The notes under the pieces were generated by a model. It searched no databases. It saw nothing but the letters and a program-made list of their open reading frames with translations, and was not told the origin of the DNA. Below, piece after piece: positions 1-8,449 of a DNA stretch of 64,000 nt. The position numbers and the translations under genes were made by a program. The stretch's first letter is position 1, and every line of letters begins with the position of its first letter. The stretch is from Sphingopyxis sp. H115 (GTDB taxonomy: Bacteria; Pseudomonadota; Alphaproteobacteria; Sphingomonadales; Sphingomonadaceae): the NCBI RefSeq assembly GCF_001468465.1, contig NZ_LNSA01000015.1:1-64000 (forward strand). Direction: 5' to 3'.

Positions 1-98
1 GCATCACCGAAGGCGCCGAGGAAATCCAAATGCGAAAAGTCGCAGCTTTCCTCTTCGGTTATCTGGGGCCAAGGAAAAATACGCCGGGGATGATGTGA
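1..98 (+). CDS. Acyl-CoA dehydrogenase, C-terminal end (cut by window start)
   Basis: The reading frame that stops at TGA 96-98 gives a 31-residue tail beginning [20 protein letters not shown]. The ITEGAEEIQ stretch is the conserved C-terminal helix of FAD-dependent acyl-CoA dehydrogenases, where the EEIQ segment packs near the flavin of a neighbouring subunit. The rest of the gene lies outside the window. Its stop overlaps the GTG start of the LeuC-like gene by four bases (GTGA), so the two are probably translationally coupled in one operon. Family assignment is good; the substrate is unknown. Confidence 0.8.
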   Translation, partial: ITEGAEEIQMRKVAAFLFGYLGPRKNTPGMM

Positions 99-1507
99 AC
101 TGGCCGCGCACGCTTTACGACAAGATTTGGGAGGCGCACGCCGTCGCCGACGACGATGGCGAAACGCTGCTCTATATTGATCTGCACCTGCTGCACGAAG
201 TCACGTCGCCGCAGGCATTCGCAGGTCTCGATGCGGCAGGACGCGCTGTGCGGCGCCCGGCGCGCGCACTGGCGCTGTCCGATCACAATGTCCCCACGAC
301 GGGGCAAGCAGCGGGTCCGGCGGGCGTCGAGGATGAAGAGGCGCGTGCGCAGCTCGCGGCGCTCGTCGACAACACGCGCCGGTTCGGGATCGAGAATTTC
401 CTGATGGGCGACCCGCGCGGCGGGATCGTTCACGTCGTCGGGCCCGAACAGGGACGCTCGCAGCCCGGAATGACCATCGTTTGCGGCGACAGCCATACGT
501 CGACGCATGGCGCGTTTGGCGCGCTGGCCTTTGGCATCGGCACGTCGGAGGTCGAACATGTCCTCGCGACGCAGACAATCCGCCAGCGGAAGTCGCGCAA
601 CATGCGGATTGTCGTCGAGGGGCAGCTAGCGCCTTATGTCCATGCCAAGGATCTCGCGCTGCATTTGCTCGCTGCGATCGGGGTCGATGGCGCGACGGGA
701 CATGTGATCGAATATGCCGGACCGGCGGTTCGCGCGCTGTCGATGGAGGCGCGCATGACATTGTGCAATCTCAGCATCGAAATGGGAGCGCGCGCCGGGT
801 TGATCGCCCCCGACGCGACAAGCTTCGCCTATCTGGAGGGGCGCCCCGCCGCACCGCAGGGTGCAGATTGGGAAACGGCCGTCGATCGCTGGCGCTATTT
901 GGCGACCGACGCGGGGGCGGTGTTCGATCGCGAGGTCGTCTTCGACGCCGCCGATGTACGGCCGATGGTCAGTTGGGGGACCAACCCCGCACAATCGATT
1001 GCGATCGATGCTTGCATTCCCAGCCCCGGAACCCTGACGGGAGGTGACGTGCGCGGTGCCGCCGACCGGGCACTGGCCTATATGGACCTCACGGGGGGAC
1101 AGCCGATCGCGGGAATTCCGCTCGACCGCGTTTTCATCGGCAGCTGTACGAACAGCCGGATCGAGGATCTGCGGATCGCCGCCGCCGTTGTCCGGGGCCG
1201 GACGGTCGCGCCGCATATCCGCGCGATGGTCGTGCCGGGGTCGGGGCTGGTCAAGCGGCAGGCCGAGGCCGAAGGGATCGACAAGGTGCTGCGCGCGGCG
1301 GGTTTCGATTGGCGCGAGCCCGGCTGTTCGATGTGTGTCGGGATGAACGCCGACCGGCTCCAGCCCGGCGAACGCTGCGCCGCGACATCGAACCGCAATT
1401 TCGAAAATCGGCAGGGCCGCGGCGGGCGCACACATCTGATGAGTCCGGCACTGGCCGCGGCCAGCGCGATCGCGGGGTGCATCGCCGATCCCGCGAGCCT
1501 CCGCTAA
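95..1507 (+). CDS. leuC: LeuC-type 3-isopropylmalate dehydratase large subunit
   Basis: This 470-residue aconitase-superfamily protein has the usual LeuC length and start ([10 protein letters not shown], then HEVTSPQAF). The three [4Fe-4S] ligand cysteines are visible at about residues 351 (SCTNSR), 411 and 414 (GCSMCVGMN), and the [16 protein letters not shown] block is present. Known family reaction: isomerisation of 2- and 3-isopropylmalate together with LeuD in the cytoplasm. The GTG start overlaps the stop of the acyl-CoA dehydrogenase, and neighbours are catabolic, so it may be a paralogue acting on a related hydroxydiacid and not the leucine enzyme. Oddly, its partner leuD is on the opposite strand and overlaps its 3' end. 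Confidence 0.9.
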   Translation: MNWPRTLYDKIWEAHAVADDDGETLLYIDLHLLHEVTSPQAFAGLDAAGRAVRRPARALALSDHNVPTTGQAAGPAGVEDEEARAQLAALVDNTRRFGIENFLMGDPRGGIVHVVGPEQGRSQPGMTIVCGDSHTSTHGAFGALAFGIGTSEVEHVLATQTIRQRKSRNMRIVVEGQLAPYVHAKDLALHLLAAIGVDGATGHVIEYAGPAVRALSMEARMTLCNLSIEMGARAGLIAPDATSFAYLEGRPAAPQGADWETAVDRWRYLATDAGAVFDREVVFDAADVRPMVSWGTNPAQSIAIDACIPSPGTLTGGDVRGAADRALAYMDLTGGQPIAGIPLDRVFIGSCTNSRIEDLRIAAAVVRGRTVAPHIRAMVVPGSGLVKRQAEAEGIDKVLRAAGFDWREPGCSMCVGMNADRLQPGERCAATSNRNFENRQGRGGRTHLMSPALAAASAIAGCIADPASLR

Positions 1508-2088
1508 AGGCTAGCCTCAAAACGCGCGATCGCAGCTTCGTGTCGCAACGTCCGCGCGATGTCGTCGAGCCCTTCGATCAGCGTACGCCGGTCGTCGGGA
1601 TTGATCGCGAAGTCGATCGTCTCGCCCGACGCGAGGATGATGCGCTGTTCGATCAGATCGACCGTCAGCGGCGCGAATTGTGCGAGCGCGATTTCTTCGC
1701 GCAGCCGTTCGCAGACCCCGTGGGGCAGGCGGACAAGCAGCAGCCCGTTCTTGCGGGCATTGCCGGCAAATATATCCCCGAAGCTCGACGCGACGATGCA
1801 GCGGATGCCGAAATCGGCAAGCGCCCAAACCGCATGTTCGCGTGACGATCCGCAGCCGAAATTGCGGTCGGCGACCAGGATGCGCGCGTGCCGGCCCACC
1901 GGATGGTTGAGGATGAAGTCCGCGCGTTCGGCGCCATCGGGCGTATAGCGAAGCTCGCGGAACAGATGGGTGCCGAGCCCACTGCGCGTCAGCCCCTTCA
2001 TGAAGCGCGCCGGGATGATCATGTCGGTATCGACATTGGCAAGGGGTAAAGGCGCCGCGATGGCGGTCATCCGGTCGAATCTTTCCAT
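1504..2088 (-). CDS. leuD: LeuD-type 3-isopropylmalate dehydratase small subunit
   Basis: The 194-residue protein has the LeuD swivel-domain signatures [12 protein letters not shown] near residue 18 and [15 protein letters not shown] near residue 75, and is the normal length for the family. It should pair with the LeuC-like large subunit to dehydrate and rehydrate a malate-type diacid. Start ATG at 2088 has GGAG four bases upstream. The gene runs convergently into leuC, sharing three to four bases at the stops, so the two subunits must be transcribed from separate promoters. A perfect ACTTAG-GTAT-CTAAGT palindrome lies 16 bases upstream of the start, linking leuD to the catabolic regulon of this window. 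Confidence 0.9.
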   Translation of the reverse strand: MERFDRMTAIAAPLPLANVDTDMIIPARFMKGLTRSGLGTHLFRELRYTPDGAERADFILNHPVGRHARILVADRNFGCGSSREHAVWALADFGIRCIVASSFGDIFAGNARKNGLLLVRLPHGVCERLREEIALAQFAPLTVDLIEQRIILASGETIDFAINPDDRRTLIEGLDDIARTLRHEAAIARFEASL

Positions 2089-2104
2089 CGAGCTCCGTCC
2101 AATA

Positions 2105-2120
2105 ACTTAGGTATCTAAGT
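2105..2120. promoter_or_regulatory. Operator-like box A (ACTTAG-N4-CTAAGT)
   Basis: ACTTAGGTATCTAAGT is a palindrome with perfect 6-base arms around GTAT. It sits 16 bases upstream of leuD on the minus strand and about 125 bases upstream of the plus-strand MarR gene, so it could serve both. It is one of seven related boxes in the window. Confidence 0.75.
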
Positions 2121-2245
2121 ATATCGGAAAAATCCCTTTGTCCAAAGATATCGCCGTGTCGAAGCAGCTTGCGGCGCGAATCATAGAGCCCTAAGGTTTG
2201 CATAGCGACACGGCTCCGCCTTGCGGCGGCCGAAGGGGAAAGATC

Positions 2246-2752
2246 TTGGCCAAGAAGAATGAGGGCTTTCGGCATCCGGCCGAATATTACACCAACCCGG
2301 ACAACAGCATCGGCTATCTCGCGCGTATCGTGTTCCGATCCTTTTCGCGCCTGCTCGAACGCGGTACGCTGACACACGACGTGTCAGCGGGGCAGTGGCG
2401 GTTCCTGCGCCAGCTGTGGCGCGAGGACGGGATTACCCAGCGCGAACTCAGCGAACGGGTAGGGATGCGCGAGCCGACCACGGTCGTAGCGCTGAAAGGC
2501 CTCGAAAAGGCCGGCTTCATCACGCGCAAGAAGACTGCCGACGATCGGCGCAAGACCTTCATCCACCTGACCCCTCACGCGAAGAAGCTCGAACTCATCC
2601 TCGCTCCGATGAACGCCGAAGTGCACGAAGTTGCGACGCGCGGGATGAGCGATGAGGAGGTCGAAACGCTGCAGGCGTTGCTGCGCCGCGTAATCGATAA
2701 TCTTGCCGACGAGACTGCGAAGCTTTCGACGCTGTCAGATATCAAGGCCTGA
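2246..2752 (+). CDS. MarR-family transcriptional regulator
   Basis: A winged-helix regulator of about 168 residues. The recognition region ITQRELSERVGMREPTTV, followed by KKTADDRRKTFIHLT (the wing, with the DRR motif), is typical of MarR. I choose TTG 2246 as the start because GGGGAAAG lies just upstream; an in-frame upstream ATG at 2198 would add 16 poorly family-like residues. MarR proteins are dimeric repressors released by small aromatic or CoA-thioester ligands and bind 16-20 bp palindromes. The gene is divergent from leuD with box A between them. It is a good candidate for the protein that reads the repeated ACTTAG-N4-CTAAGT boxes, but the second MarR at 4084-4536 is an equal candidate. 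Confidence 0.85.
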   Translation: MAKKNEGFRHPAEYYTNPDNSIGYLARIVFRSFSRLLERGTLTHDVSAGQWRFLRQLWREDGITQRELSERVGMREPTTVVALKGLEKAGFITRKKTADDRRKTFIHLTPHAKKLELILAPMNAEVHEVATRGMSDEEVETLQALLRRVIDNLADETAKLSTLSDIKA

Positions 2753-2786
2753 TCGCCAAAGACGGTTGCGACCCTCGCGGGCAATA

Positions 2787-2802
2787 GGTTAGTATGCTAA
2801 CT
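2787..2802. promoter_or_regulatory. Operator-like box B (GGTTAG-TATG-CTAACT)
   Basis: A GTTAG/CTAAC palindrome with the same 4-base centre as the other boxes. It ends 20 bases before the TTG start of the FMN reductase gene, a position expected to block promoter or early transcript. Confidence 0.7.
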
Positions 2803-2822
2803 AAATTACCCGGGAGGAAAAA

Positions 2823-3395
2823 TTGGCACGGATTGCAGTCATTGTGGGAAGCACGCGCGACGGATCGTTCAACCGCGCGCTCGGTACGCTTGCGGTTCGC
2901 GCGCTGGAGGCGCATGGCGCAATCGTCACCGATGTCGACCTGTCGGCTTTCGACCTGCCGCTTTATTCGGCGGCGCTCGAAGCGAACGGCTTTCCTCCCG
3001 ATGCGGTGCGGCTGAAAGAGCTTTTCGCCGCGCAGCAGGGCCTGCTCTTTGTATCGCCCGAATATAATGGGTCGGTTTCACCGCTGCTCAAAAATGCGAT
3101 CGACTGGGCATCGCGTCCCACCGGCGACGAATCGCTCGTCGCGCTTACCGCCTATCGCGGCAAGGCGAGCGCGGTCATGTCGGCGTCAATCAGTCCGTTC
3201 GGCGGACTGCGCGGGTTGATGCACCTGCGCCAGATCCTGTCGACCGTCCAGACGCTCGTCATTCCCGAACAGGTGCTGGTGCCGGCGGCGCACGCCGCGT
3301 TCGACGAATCGGGCAAGCTGAAGGAAGCGCTCCCGGCCTCGTTGGTCGACGCGACCGCGGCGCGGCTGGTCGCGGTGGCGAAGGCGATCGGATAG
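2823..3395 (+). CDS. NADPH-dependent FMN reductase family protein
   Basis: The 190-residue flavodoxin-fold protein starts RIAVIVGSTRDGSFNRAL, the phosphate-binding loop of the NADPH-dependent FMN reductase/azoreductase family, and carries the flavin-contact motif SPEYNGS near residue 78. Such proteins use NADPH to reduce FMN or quinone-like compounds, often supplying reduced flavin to monooxygenases. The TTG start at 2823 is chosen because GGGAGG lies five to seven bases upstream. It follows the MarR gene with operator-like box B in the gap, so it has its own promoter. No monooxygenase partner is visible next to it. Confidence 0.85.
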   Translation: MARIAVIVGSTRDGSFNRALGTLAVRALEAHGAIVTDVDLSAFDLPLYSAALEANGFPPDAVRLKELFAAQQGLLFVSPEYNGSVSPLLKNAIDWASRPTGDESLVALTAYRGKASAVMSASISPFGGLRGLMHLRQILSTVQTLVIPEQVLVPAAHAAFDESGKLKEALPASLVDATAARLVAVAKAIG

Positions 3396-3505
3396 GCCAC
3401 GGGCTCCATCGGCTCGCCGCGCCGGTTGCACGGCCCGGCAACATGGCATTTGGCGCGACGCGGCGCGGTGCGGCACGACGGGCACGGTCATTCACAGGAG
3501 TCGTT

Positions 3506-4054
3506 ATGTCCAAGCCTTCCGGCCTGCTCGCCGGGCTATGCCTTGCCGCGTCCGCCTTTGCCACGATCCCCGTAGCGCGGGCGCAGCAGGCCGCGCCCGC
3601 CGCGTCGTTGACCCCCGGGGCCAAAGTCTATGATGAACGCGGCGAGGAAGTTGGCCAGATCGCCAAAATCGCCGGCGACAAAGTAGCCGTCGCGATTGGA
3701 GGCAGCGGACTGGTGGTATCGAAGGGCGATTTTCTGAAGACCGCAAAGGGGCCCGCGCTGAAGGCGCCGAAAGAAAAAATTCTTGCCGTACTGAAGGAAG
3801 CCGAGGCCGATGCAGCGGCGGTGGACGGGGCGTTGAAACGGGGGGCGGAGGTTCGCAGCGCCGACGGCACGGCAATTCTCGGCACGGTCAAGGCGGTGGC
3901 GCCTCAGGGCGCGGTGCTGACGACCAGCGAAGGCAATATCACCATGCCCCGGGCGGCCTTTTTCCTGTCGCAAAAGGGGCTGGCGGTGAAGGTCAATCAG
4001 AAACAATTCGTCGAGGGCGTCAAGGCAGCGCGCGCGAAAAAGCAGGGCGGCTAA
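3506..4054 (+). CDS. Exported small protein, PRC-barrel-like, function unknown
   Basis: About 182 residues. ATG 3506 has AGGAG upstream and begins a clear Sec signal peptide (MSKPSGLLAGLCLAASAFAT, cleavage likely after ARA). An upstream in-frame ATG would place this signal internally, so the shorter start is preferred. The mature part twice shows a short beta pattern, GAKVYDERGEEVGQIAKI and GAEVRSADGTAILGTVKAV, resembling PRC-barrel or SH3-like strands. A family was not recognised with certainty. It is probably periplasmic and lies between two regulator-linked genes without an obvious role in the catabolic cluster. Confidence 0.7.
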   Translation: MSKPSGLLAGLCLAASAFATIPVARAQQAAPAASLTPGAKVYDERGEEVGQIAKIAGDKVAVAIGGSGLVVSKGDFLKTAKGPALKAPKEKILAVLKEAEADAAAVDGALKRGAEVRSADGTAILGTVKAVAPQGAVLTTSEGNITMPRAAFFLSQKGLAVKVNQKQFVEGVKAARAKKQGG

Positions 4055-4083
4055 GCCGGGGTGACCTAAGGATCGCCCGACGA

Positions 4084-4536
4084 TTAGGCCTGCCGCTTCG
4101 TCTCGCGCGACGCCCCGATATTATCGCCCCAATCGGCTTCGAGCGTTGCGAGCAGTGCGTCGAAACGATCCTTGCCGAGCTTCGCCGAAAGCTGGTCCGC
4201 GAGTTCGTCCATCGCGGCTTGCGCGTCCTTGCGCATCCGTGCACCGGTATCGGTCAGCGAGACGACCATGTGGCGACGGTCGTCAGGATCGGGGTCGAGC
4301 TTGACGATGCCCAGGCCGACCATCTGATTGATCGTGCTGTGGATCGCCTGCCGCGATACGCCTAGGTTGCGCGCGATATCCGAAGGGCGGACGATGCCGC
4401 TGACGATATTGGTCATCACCATCGATTGCGGGCGGCTGACGTCGGGCCAGCCGCCATCGTGCAGCCGTGCCTGAAGGCCTTCGTCAAGCCAGCAAAAGCG
4501 CTGGAACAGTGCAATGATAAGCTGGTTGGTGCGCAT
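4084..4536 (-). CDS. MarR-family transcriptional regulator
   Basis: This 150-residue winged-helix protein has the recognition helix RPSDIARNLGVSRQAIHSTI (residues about 50-69) and the wing DPDDRRHMVVSLT. It reads divergently from the acyl-CoA ligase operon, with the 150-bp gap holding box C about 105 bases from its start. MarR repressors commonly control such divergent catabolic genes and themselves, and respond to the pathway's CoA thioester or free acid. Along with the MarR at 2246 it is a candidate reader of the seven boxes. Confidence 0.85.
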   Translation of the reverse strand: MRTNQLIIALFQRFCWLDEGLQARLHDGGWPDVSRPQSMVMTNIVSGIVRPSDIARNLGVSRQAIHSTINQMVGLGIVKLDPDPDDRRHMVVSLTDTGARMRKDAQAAMDELADQLSAKLGKDRFDALLATLEADWGDNIGASRETKRQA

Positions 4537-4639
4537 TATGCCGGTGACAATCCCTGTTGCCGGCAGGCAGGCCGGACCGTCACGCTAGAAGAGCGGCAGG
4601 GGCGACGCAAGGCGCTCCCCGATATTGCAAAAGCAAAAT

Positions 4640-4655
4640 ACTTAGCATACTATCT
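4640..4655. promoter_or_regulatory. Operator-like box C (ACTTAG-CATA-CTATCT)
   Basis: An imperfect copy of the box: the left arm ACTTAG is perfect and the right arm is CTATCT. It lies between the divergent MarR gene and the acyl-CoA ligase, ending 31 bases before the ligase ATG. Confidence 0.7.
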
Positions 4656-4686
4656 ATATCGACAAGTGGCCGGGAGAGAAAACCGC

Positions 4687-6321
4687 ATGGACGGGTTGAT
4701 GCAGAATGTGCCGCTGACGGTCGACCGGATCATCGATCATGCGGCAAACTGGCACGGCGGACGCGAGATTGTGTCGCGCGATGCGGAGGGGCGCGTTACC
4801 CGTTCGACCTATGCCGACATTCACGCCGACGCAAAGCGCGTATCCAATGCGCTTGCGGCCGAAGGGATCGAGCCCGGCGACCGGATCGCGACGATGGCGT
4901 GGAATGGGGCGCGCCACGTCGCCGCTTGGTACGGCGCGACAGGGATGGGGGCGGTGCTGCATACGCTCAACCCGCGGCTGTTTCTGGAACAGATAGCCTA
5001 TATCGCGAACCATGCCGGCGACCGCATGCTGATCGCCGATCCGGCGACCGCCGATCTGGTCGAGGAGCTGTTGCCGCAGGTTCCGTCTATCGAGAAGGTG
5101 ATTTTCTTTTGCGATGCGGAGTCGATGCCGGAAACGACGTTTCCTGCGGTGGCGTTCGACGACTGGATCGCCGTTCAGTCTGCGGAATATGATTGGGGCG
5201 CTTTCGACGAAAATACCGCGTGCGGGCTTTGCTATACCAGCGGGACGACAGGCAATCCGAAGGGCGTGCTCTATTCGCACCGGTCGAATTATATTCACGC
5301 GCTGATGACCTTGCAGCGCGACGCACTCGCGTTGTCGGCGCGCGACACGGTGCTGCTCGTCGTGCCAATGTATCACGCCAACGCGTGGGGCGTCGTCTAT
5401 TCGGCGCCCGCCGTCGGCGCCAAGCTCGTTCTGCCGGGACAGCGGATGGACGGGGAGTCGATCTACAATCTGATCGAGCAGGAGGGCGTGACCTATTCGG
5501 CTGCGGTCCCGACCGTGTGGCAGATGCTGCTCCAGTATATGCAGGAAAGTGGGAAACGCTTCACGACTTTGGAGCGCGTAACGATCGGCGGTTCGGCGTG
5601 CCCCGAATCGATCATCCGTACTTTTCGCGACGATTATGGCGTCGATGTCATCCAGGGCTGGGGCATGACCGAAACCTCGCCGCTCGGTACCGTGTCGGTG
5701 CCTAATGCTTCTGTCGCCGTGAAATCAGAACCCGAACAGATGGCGTATAAGCTCAAGCAGGGGCGGCTGCTCTGCGGCCTCGAAATGAAGCTGGTCGACG
5801 ATGCGGGAAATCGCCTGCCACACGACGGCAAGACCCCGGGGCGGTTGATGATCAAGGGGCCGACGATCGCCGGTGCCTATTTTGACGGCGCGGGCGGCGA
5901 CGTGCTGGACGAGGAAGGCTTTTTCGATACCGGCGACGTCAGCACGATCGACGCCGAAGGCTATATGCAGATCACCGACCGCGCGAAGGATGTCGTCAAG
6001 TCGGGCGGGGAGTGGATCAGTTCGATCGAGATCGAGAATATCGCGATGGGTCATGAGGCGGTCGCCAACGCCGCAGTAGTCGGGGTTGCGCATCCCAAAT
6101 GGGACGAGCGGCCGATTCTGCTGTGCCAGTTGAAGCCCGGCGCCAGCGCCTCCGCCGACGACCTCAAAGATTTTCTCGACGGTAAGATCGCGCGCTGGTG
6201 GATGCCCGACGACGTGCTGTTCGTCGCGGATATCCCGCTCGGGCCGACGGGCAAGATCGACAAGAAGGCAATCCGTGCGGGGCTGGAGGGTTATGAGCTG
6301 CCCTTTGAAGGCACCCGCTGA
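4687..6321 (+). CDS. AMP-forming acyl-CoA synthetase/ligase
   Basis: The 544-residue ANL-superfamily enzyme activates a carboxylic acid with ATP to an acyl-AMP and then transfers it to CoA. Visible motifs: P-loop TSGTTGNPKG near residue 184, GWGMTETS near 323, DTGD near 413 and the catalytic C-terminal lysine in TGKIDKK near 521. Length and motif order fit medium/long-chain acyl-CoA ligases. ATG 4687 is preferred over upstream in-frame starts because GGGAGAG precedes it and the family N-terminus begins here. It heads a run of six same-strand genes, and box C lies 31 bases upstream. The substrate is not evident; the fatty-acyl subgroup is most similar in look. Confidence 0.9.
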   Translation: MDGLMQNVPLTVDRIIDHAANWHGGREIVSRDAEGRVTRSTYADIHADAKRVSNALAAEGIEPGDRIATMAWNGARHVAAWYGATGMGAVLHTLNPRLFLEQIAYIANHAGDRMLIADPATADLVEELLPQVPSIEKVIFFCDAESMPETTFPAVAFDDWIAVQSAEYDWGAFDENTACGLCYTSGTTGNPKGVLYSHRSNYIHALMTLQRDALALSARDTVLLVVPMYHANAWGVVYSAPAVGAKLVLPGQRMDGESIYNLIEQEGVTYSAAVPTVWQMLLQYMQESGKRFTTLERVTIGGSACPESIIRTFRDDYGVDVIQGWGMTETSPLGTVSVPNASVAVKSEPEQMAYKLKQGRLLCGLEMKLVDDAGNRLPHDGKTPGRLMIKGPTIAGAYFDGAGGDVLDEEGFFDTGDVSTIDAEGYMQITDRAKDVVKSGGEWISSIEIENIAMGHEAVANAAVVGVAHPKWDERPILLCQLKPGASASADDLKDFLDGKIARWWMPDDVLFVADIPLGPTGKIDKKAIRAGLEGYELPFEGTR

Positions 6322-6344
6322 CACAATTACAAACAGGAGAGACG

Positions 6345-7475
6345 ATGATGGACCCGAACGGGATTGAAGGACTGGACGCGCAATTCATCGGGCGCGTGTC
6401 GCCGACCGCGCCGCGCATCCAGGCGGGCGGGCATCCGTGCCAGGGCATCTATTGGACCGAAAGCGGCAAGCGGCCGAAGGTCGCGATCATCGCGACGCAT
6501 TACAACGTCGATTTCTCCGAACATTATATCGCGCCGTATTTCGCGCGGCAGGGGTTCGGCTTCCTCGGCTGGAATACGCGCTACCGCGGGGTCGAGGATC
6601 AGTTCCTGCTCGAACATGCGGTGATCGATATTGGCGTGGGCATGAGGTGGCTCAAGGAAGAGGCGGGCGTCGAACAGATCGTCATTCTTGGCAATTCGGG
6701 CGGCGGTTCGCTGATGGGCGCCTATCAGGCCGAAGCCATCGCGCCGACGCTCACCGATCGGCTGCCCTCGGTCGGGCAGGACGCGCTGGCTAACCTCGTC
6801 AAAGGCGATCTCTACATCAGCTTCAACGCGCATCAAGGCCGGCCCGAAGTGTTGACCGACTGGATGGACGCGTCGGTGATCGACGAAAATGACCCCGTGG
6901 CGACCGACCCCGAACTCGACCCGTTCAATCCCGACAACGGGCCACCCTATTCGGATGCGTTCATCGAAAAATACCGCGCCGCGCAGCGCGCGCGCAATCA
7001 GCGCATCACCGACTGGGCGAAGGCCGAGCTCGCGCGGCTCAACGCGGCGGGCATCCCCGATCGCATCTTTCCGATGTTCCGCTGCTGGGGCGACATCCGA
7101 TGCGTCGATCCGGCGATCGATCCGTCGGACCGCAAGCCGAACTGGTGCTATCGCGGCAATCCGGCGGTCGCGAACCGCACGCCGAGCATCGGGCGCGCCA
7201 ACACGATCAAGACCTGGCTCAACATGTGGAGCCTCGAAACCTCGCCGTGTCAGGGGCAACCGCATCTCGCCAAGCACGATACGCCCGCGCTCGTCGTGCA
7301 GGGAACGGCCGACACCGGCGTTTTCCCCAGCGACGCGCGCAAGATCTTCGATTTCCTCGGGAGCAGCGACAAGAAGCTCGAATTGATCCCCGGGGCGCAT
7401 TATTTCGAGGATTCGATCGAGGAACGGCAGAATGCCGCCGACCTCGTCGGCGCATGGATCCGGGAGAAGCTGTGA
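6345..7475 (+). CDS. Alpha/beta-hydrolase-fold protein
   Basis: The 376-residue protein has a nucleophile elbow GNSGGG near residue 120, a candidate acid in GTADTG and a late histidine in GAHYFED, so a full Ser-Asp-His triad is plausible. The middle part is a large insert rich in WCYRGNP-type aromatic sequence that could form a lid. ATG 6345 (or 6348) has GGAGA upstream. It is the second gene of the ligase operon, 23 bases after the ligase. A role as an esterase, or a hydrolase of a CoA thioester or ring-cleavage product, would fit, but no substrate can be assigned. Confidence 0.8.
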   Translation: MMDPNGIEGLDAQFIGRVSPTAPRIQAGGHPCQGIYWTESGKRPKVAIIATHYNVDFSEHYIAPYFARQGFGFLGWNTRYRGVEDQFLLEHAVIDIGVGMRWLKEEAGVEQIVILGNSGGGSLMGAYQAEAIAPTLTDRLPSVGQDALANLVKGDLYISFNAHQGRPEVLTDWMDASVIDENDPVATDPELDPFNPDNGPPYSDAFIEKYRAAQRARNQRITDWAKAELARLNAAGIPDRIFPMFRCWGDIRCVDPAIDPSDRKPNWCYRGNPAVANRTPSIGRANTIKTWLNMWSLETSPCQGQPHLAKHDTPALVVQGTADTGVFPSDARKIFDFLGSSDKKLELIPGAHYFEDSIEERQNAADLVGAWIREKL

Positions 7476-7476
7476 C

Positions 7477-8448
7477 GTGACGGTGGACGCCGACATCGTG
7501 GACGGGTTGCGCGGCGCCGGTTTGGCGGGCGAGGGCGATATCGTCCTCGAACCGCTCACCGGCGGCGTGTCGTGCGATGTGTGGAAGGTCGAAACGCCGT
7601 TGGGGCCGATCGTCGTCAAGCGTCCGCTGCCGCAGCTTCGCGTCGCGGCCGAATGGCTCGCGCCGGTCGAACGCGGGACGAGCGAGGTGCGCTGGCTGCG
7701 CCGCGCGCGCGGTGTCGATCCGCATATCGCGCCCGAGGTGCTCGCCGAATTGCCGGGCCACGCCTTCGCGATGCGCTTTCTCCCCGGTTGCCCGGTGTGG
7801 AAGGACGAGCTGATGGCGGGGCGGGTCGATCTCGCATTTGCGGCGCAGGTGGGGCAGGGGATCGCCGCTGTGCACGCTGCAACCGCGCATAATGATCGCG
7901 ACCGCGCCGCCTTTCCGAACGACGAGATGTTCCGTGCGCTGCGCGTCGATCCTTTCCTGCTCTATGTTGCGCAGCATGATAGCGAACTCGCGCCCGCGCT
8001 GACCGCGCTCGCCGACGATCTGGCCTCGCGCAAGATCGCGCTCGTTCATGGCGACGTCAGTCCGAAGAATATACTCGTCAGTGCCGATAGCCCTGTCTTC
8101 CTCGATGCTGAATGCGCGGTCTTTGGCGACCCGGCCTTCGACCTTGCCTTCTGCACCACGCATTTGCTGCTGAAGGCGGTATGGTCGGGCGACGCGCGGC
8201 TGAACGCGGCGGCGGCGGCGCTGGTCGACGCCTATCGTTCCGGCATCGGGTGGGAGGATGCTGACGACCTGCTGCTCCGCGCGGGCAAGCTCACCGCCGG
8301 GCTGCTGCTCGCTCGCGTCGAGGGCAAGTCGCCGGCGCCATATCTTACCGATCGTGAACACCGACGCATCGTGCGCGATCAAGCGCGCGCACTGATCGCC
8401 GCGCCGCAACCGATCGACGCGCTTGCTACCAATTGGAAAAGGACATGA
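7477..8448 (+). CDS. APH/choline-kinase-fold phosphotransferase
   Basis: About 323 residues. The catalytic Brenner loop HGDVSPKN near residue 190 and the metal-binding acidic motif FLDAECAVFGDPAFDLA near 208 are those of aminoglycoside-phosphotransferase-fold small-molecule kinases, which use ATP to phosphorylate a hydroxyl group. GTG 7477 is taken as the start, one base after the hydrolase stop, with GGGAG upstream. It sits directly before the enolase-like gene. This suggests that it phosphorylates a hydroxy-acid intermediate rather than an antibiotic, but that is inference from context only. Confidence 0.8.
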   Translation: MTVDADIVDGLRGAGLAGEGDIVLEPLTGGVSCDVWKVETPLGPIVVKRPLPQLRVAAEWLAPVERGTSEVRWLRRARGVDPHIAPEVLAELPGHAFAMRFLPGCPVWKDELMAGRVDLAFAAQVGQGIAAVHAATAHNDRDRAAFPNDEMFRALRVDPFLLYVAQHDSELAPALTALADDLASRKIALVHGDVSPKNILVSADSPVFLDAECAVFGDPAFDLAFCTTHLLLKAVWSGDARLNAAAAALVDAYRSGIGWEDADDLLLRAGKLTAGLLLARVEGKSPAPYLTDREHRRIVRDQARALIAAPQPIDALATNWKRT

Positions 8449-8449
8449 A

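Noticed and set aside
4426-4686. Extended N-terminus of the acyl-CoA ligase upstream of ATG 4687
   Set aside because: It would cross box C and the MarR gene region and does not resemble the family; the ATG 4687 has a good ribosome-binding site.
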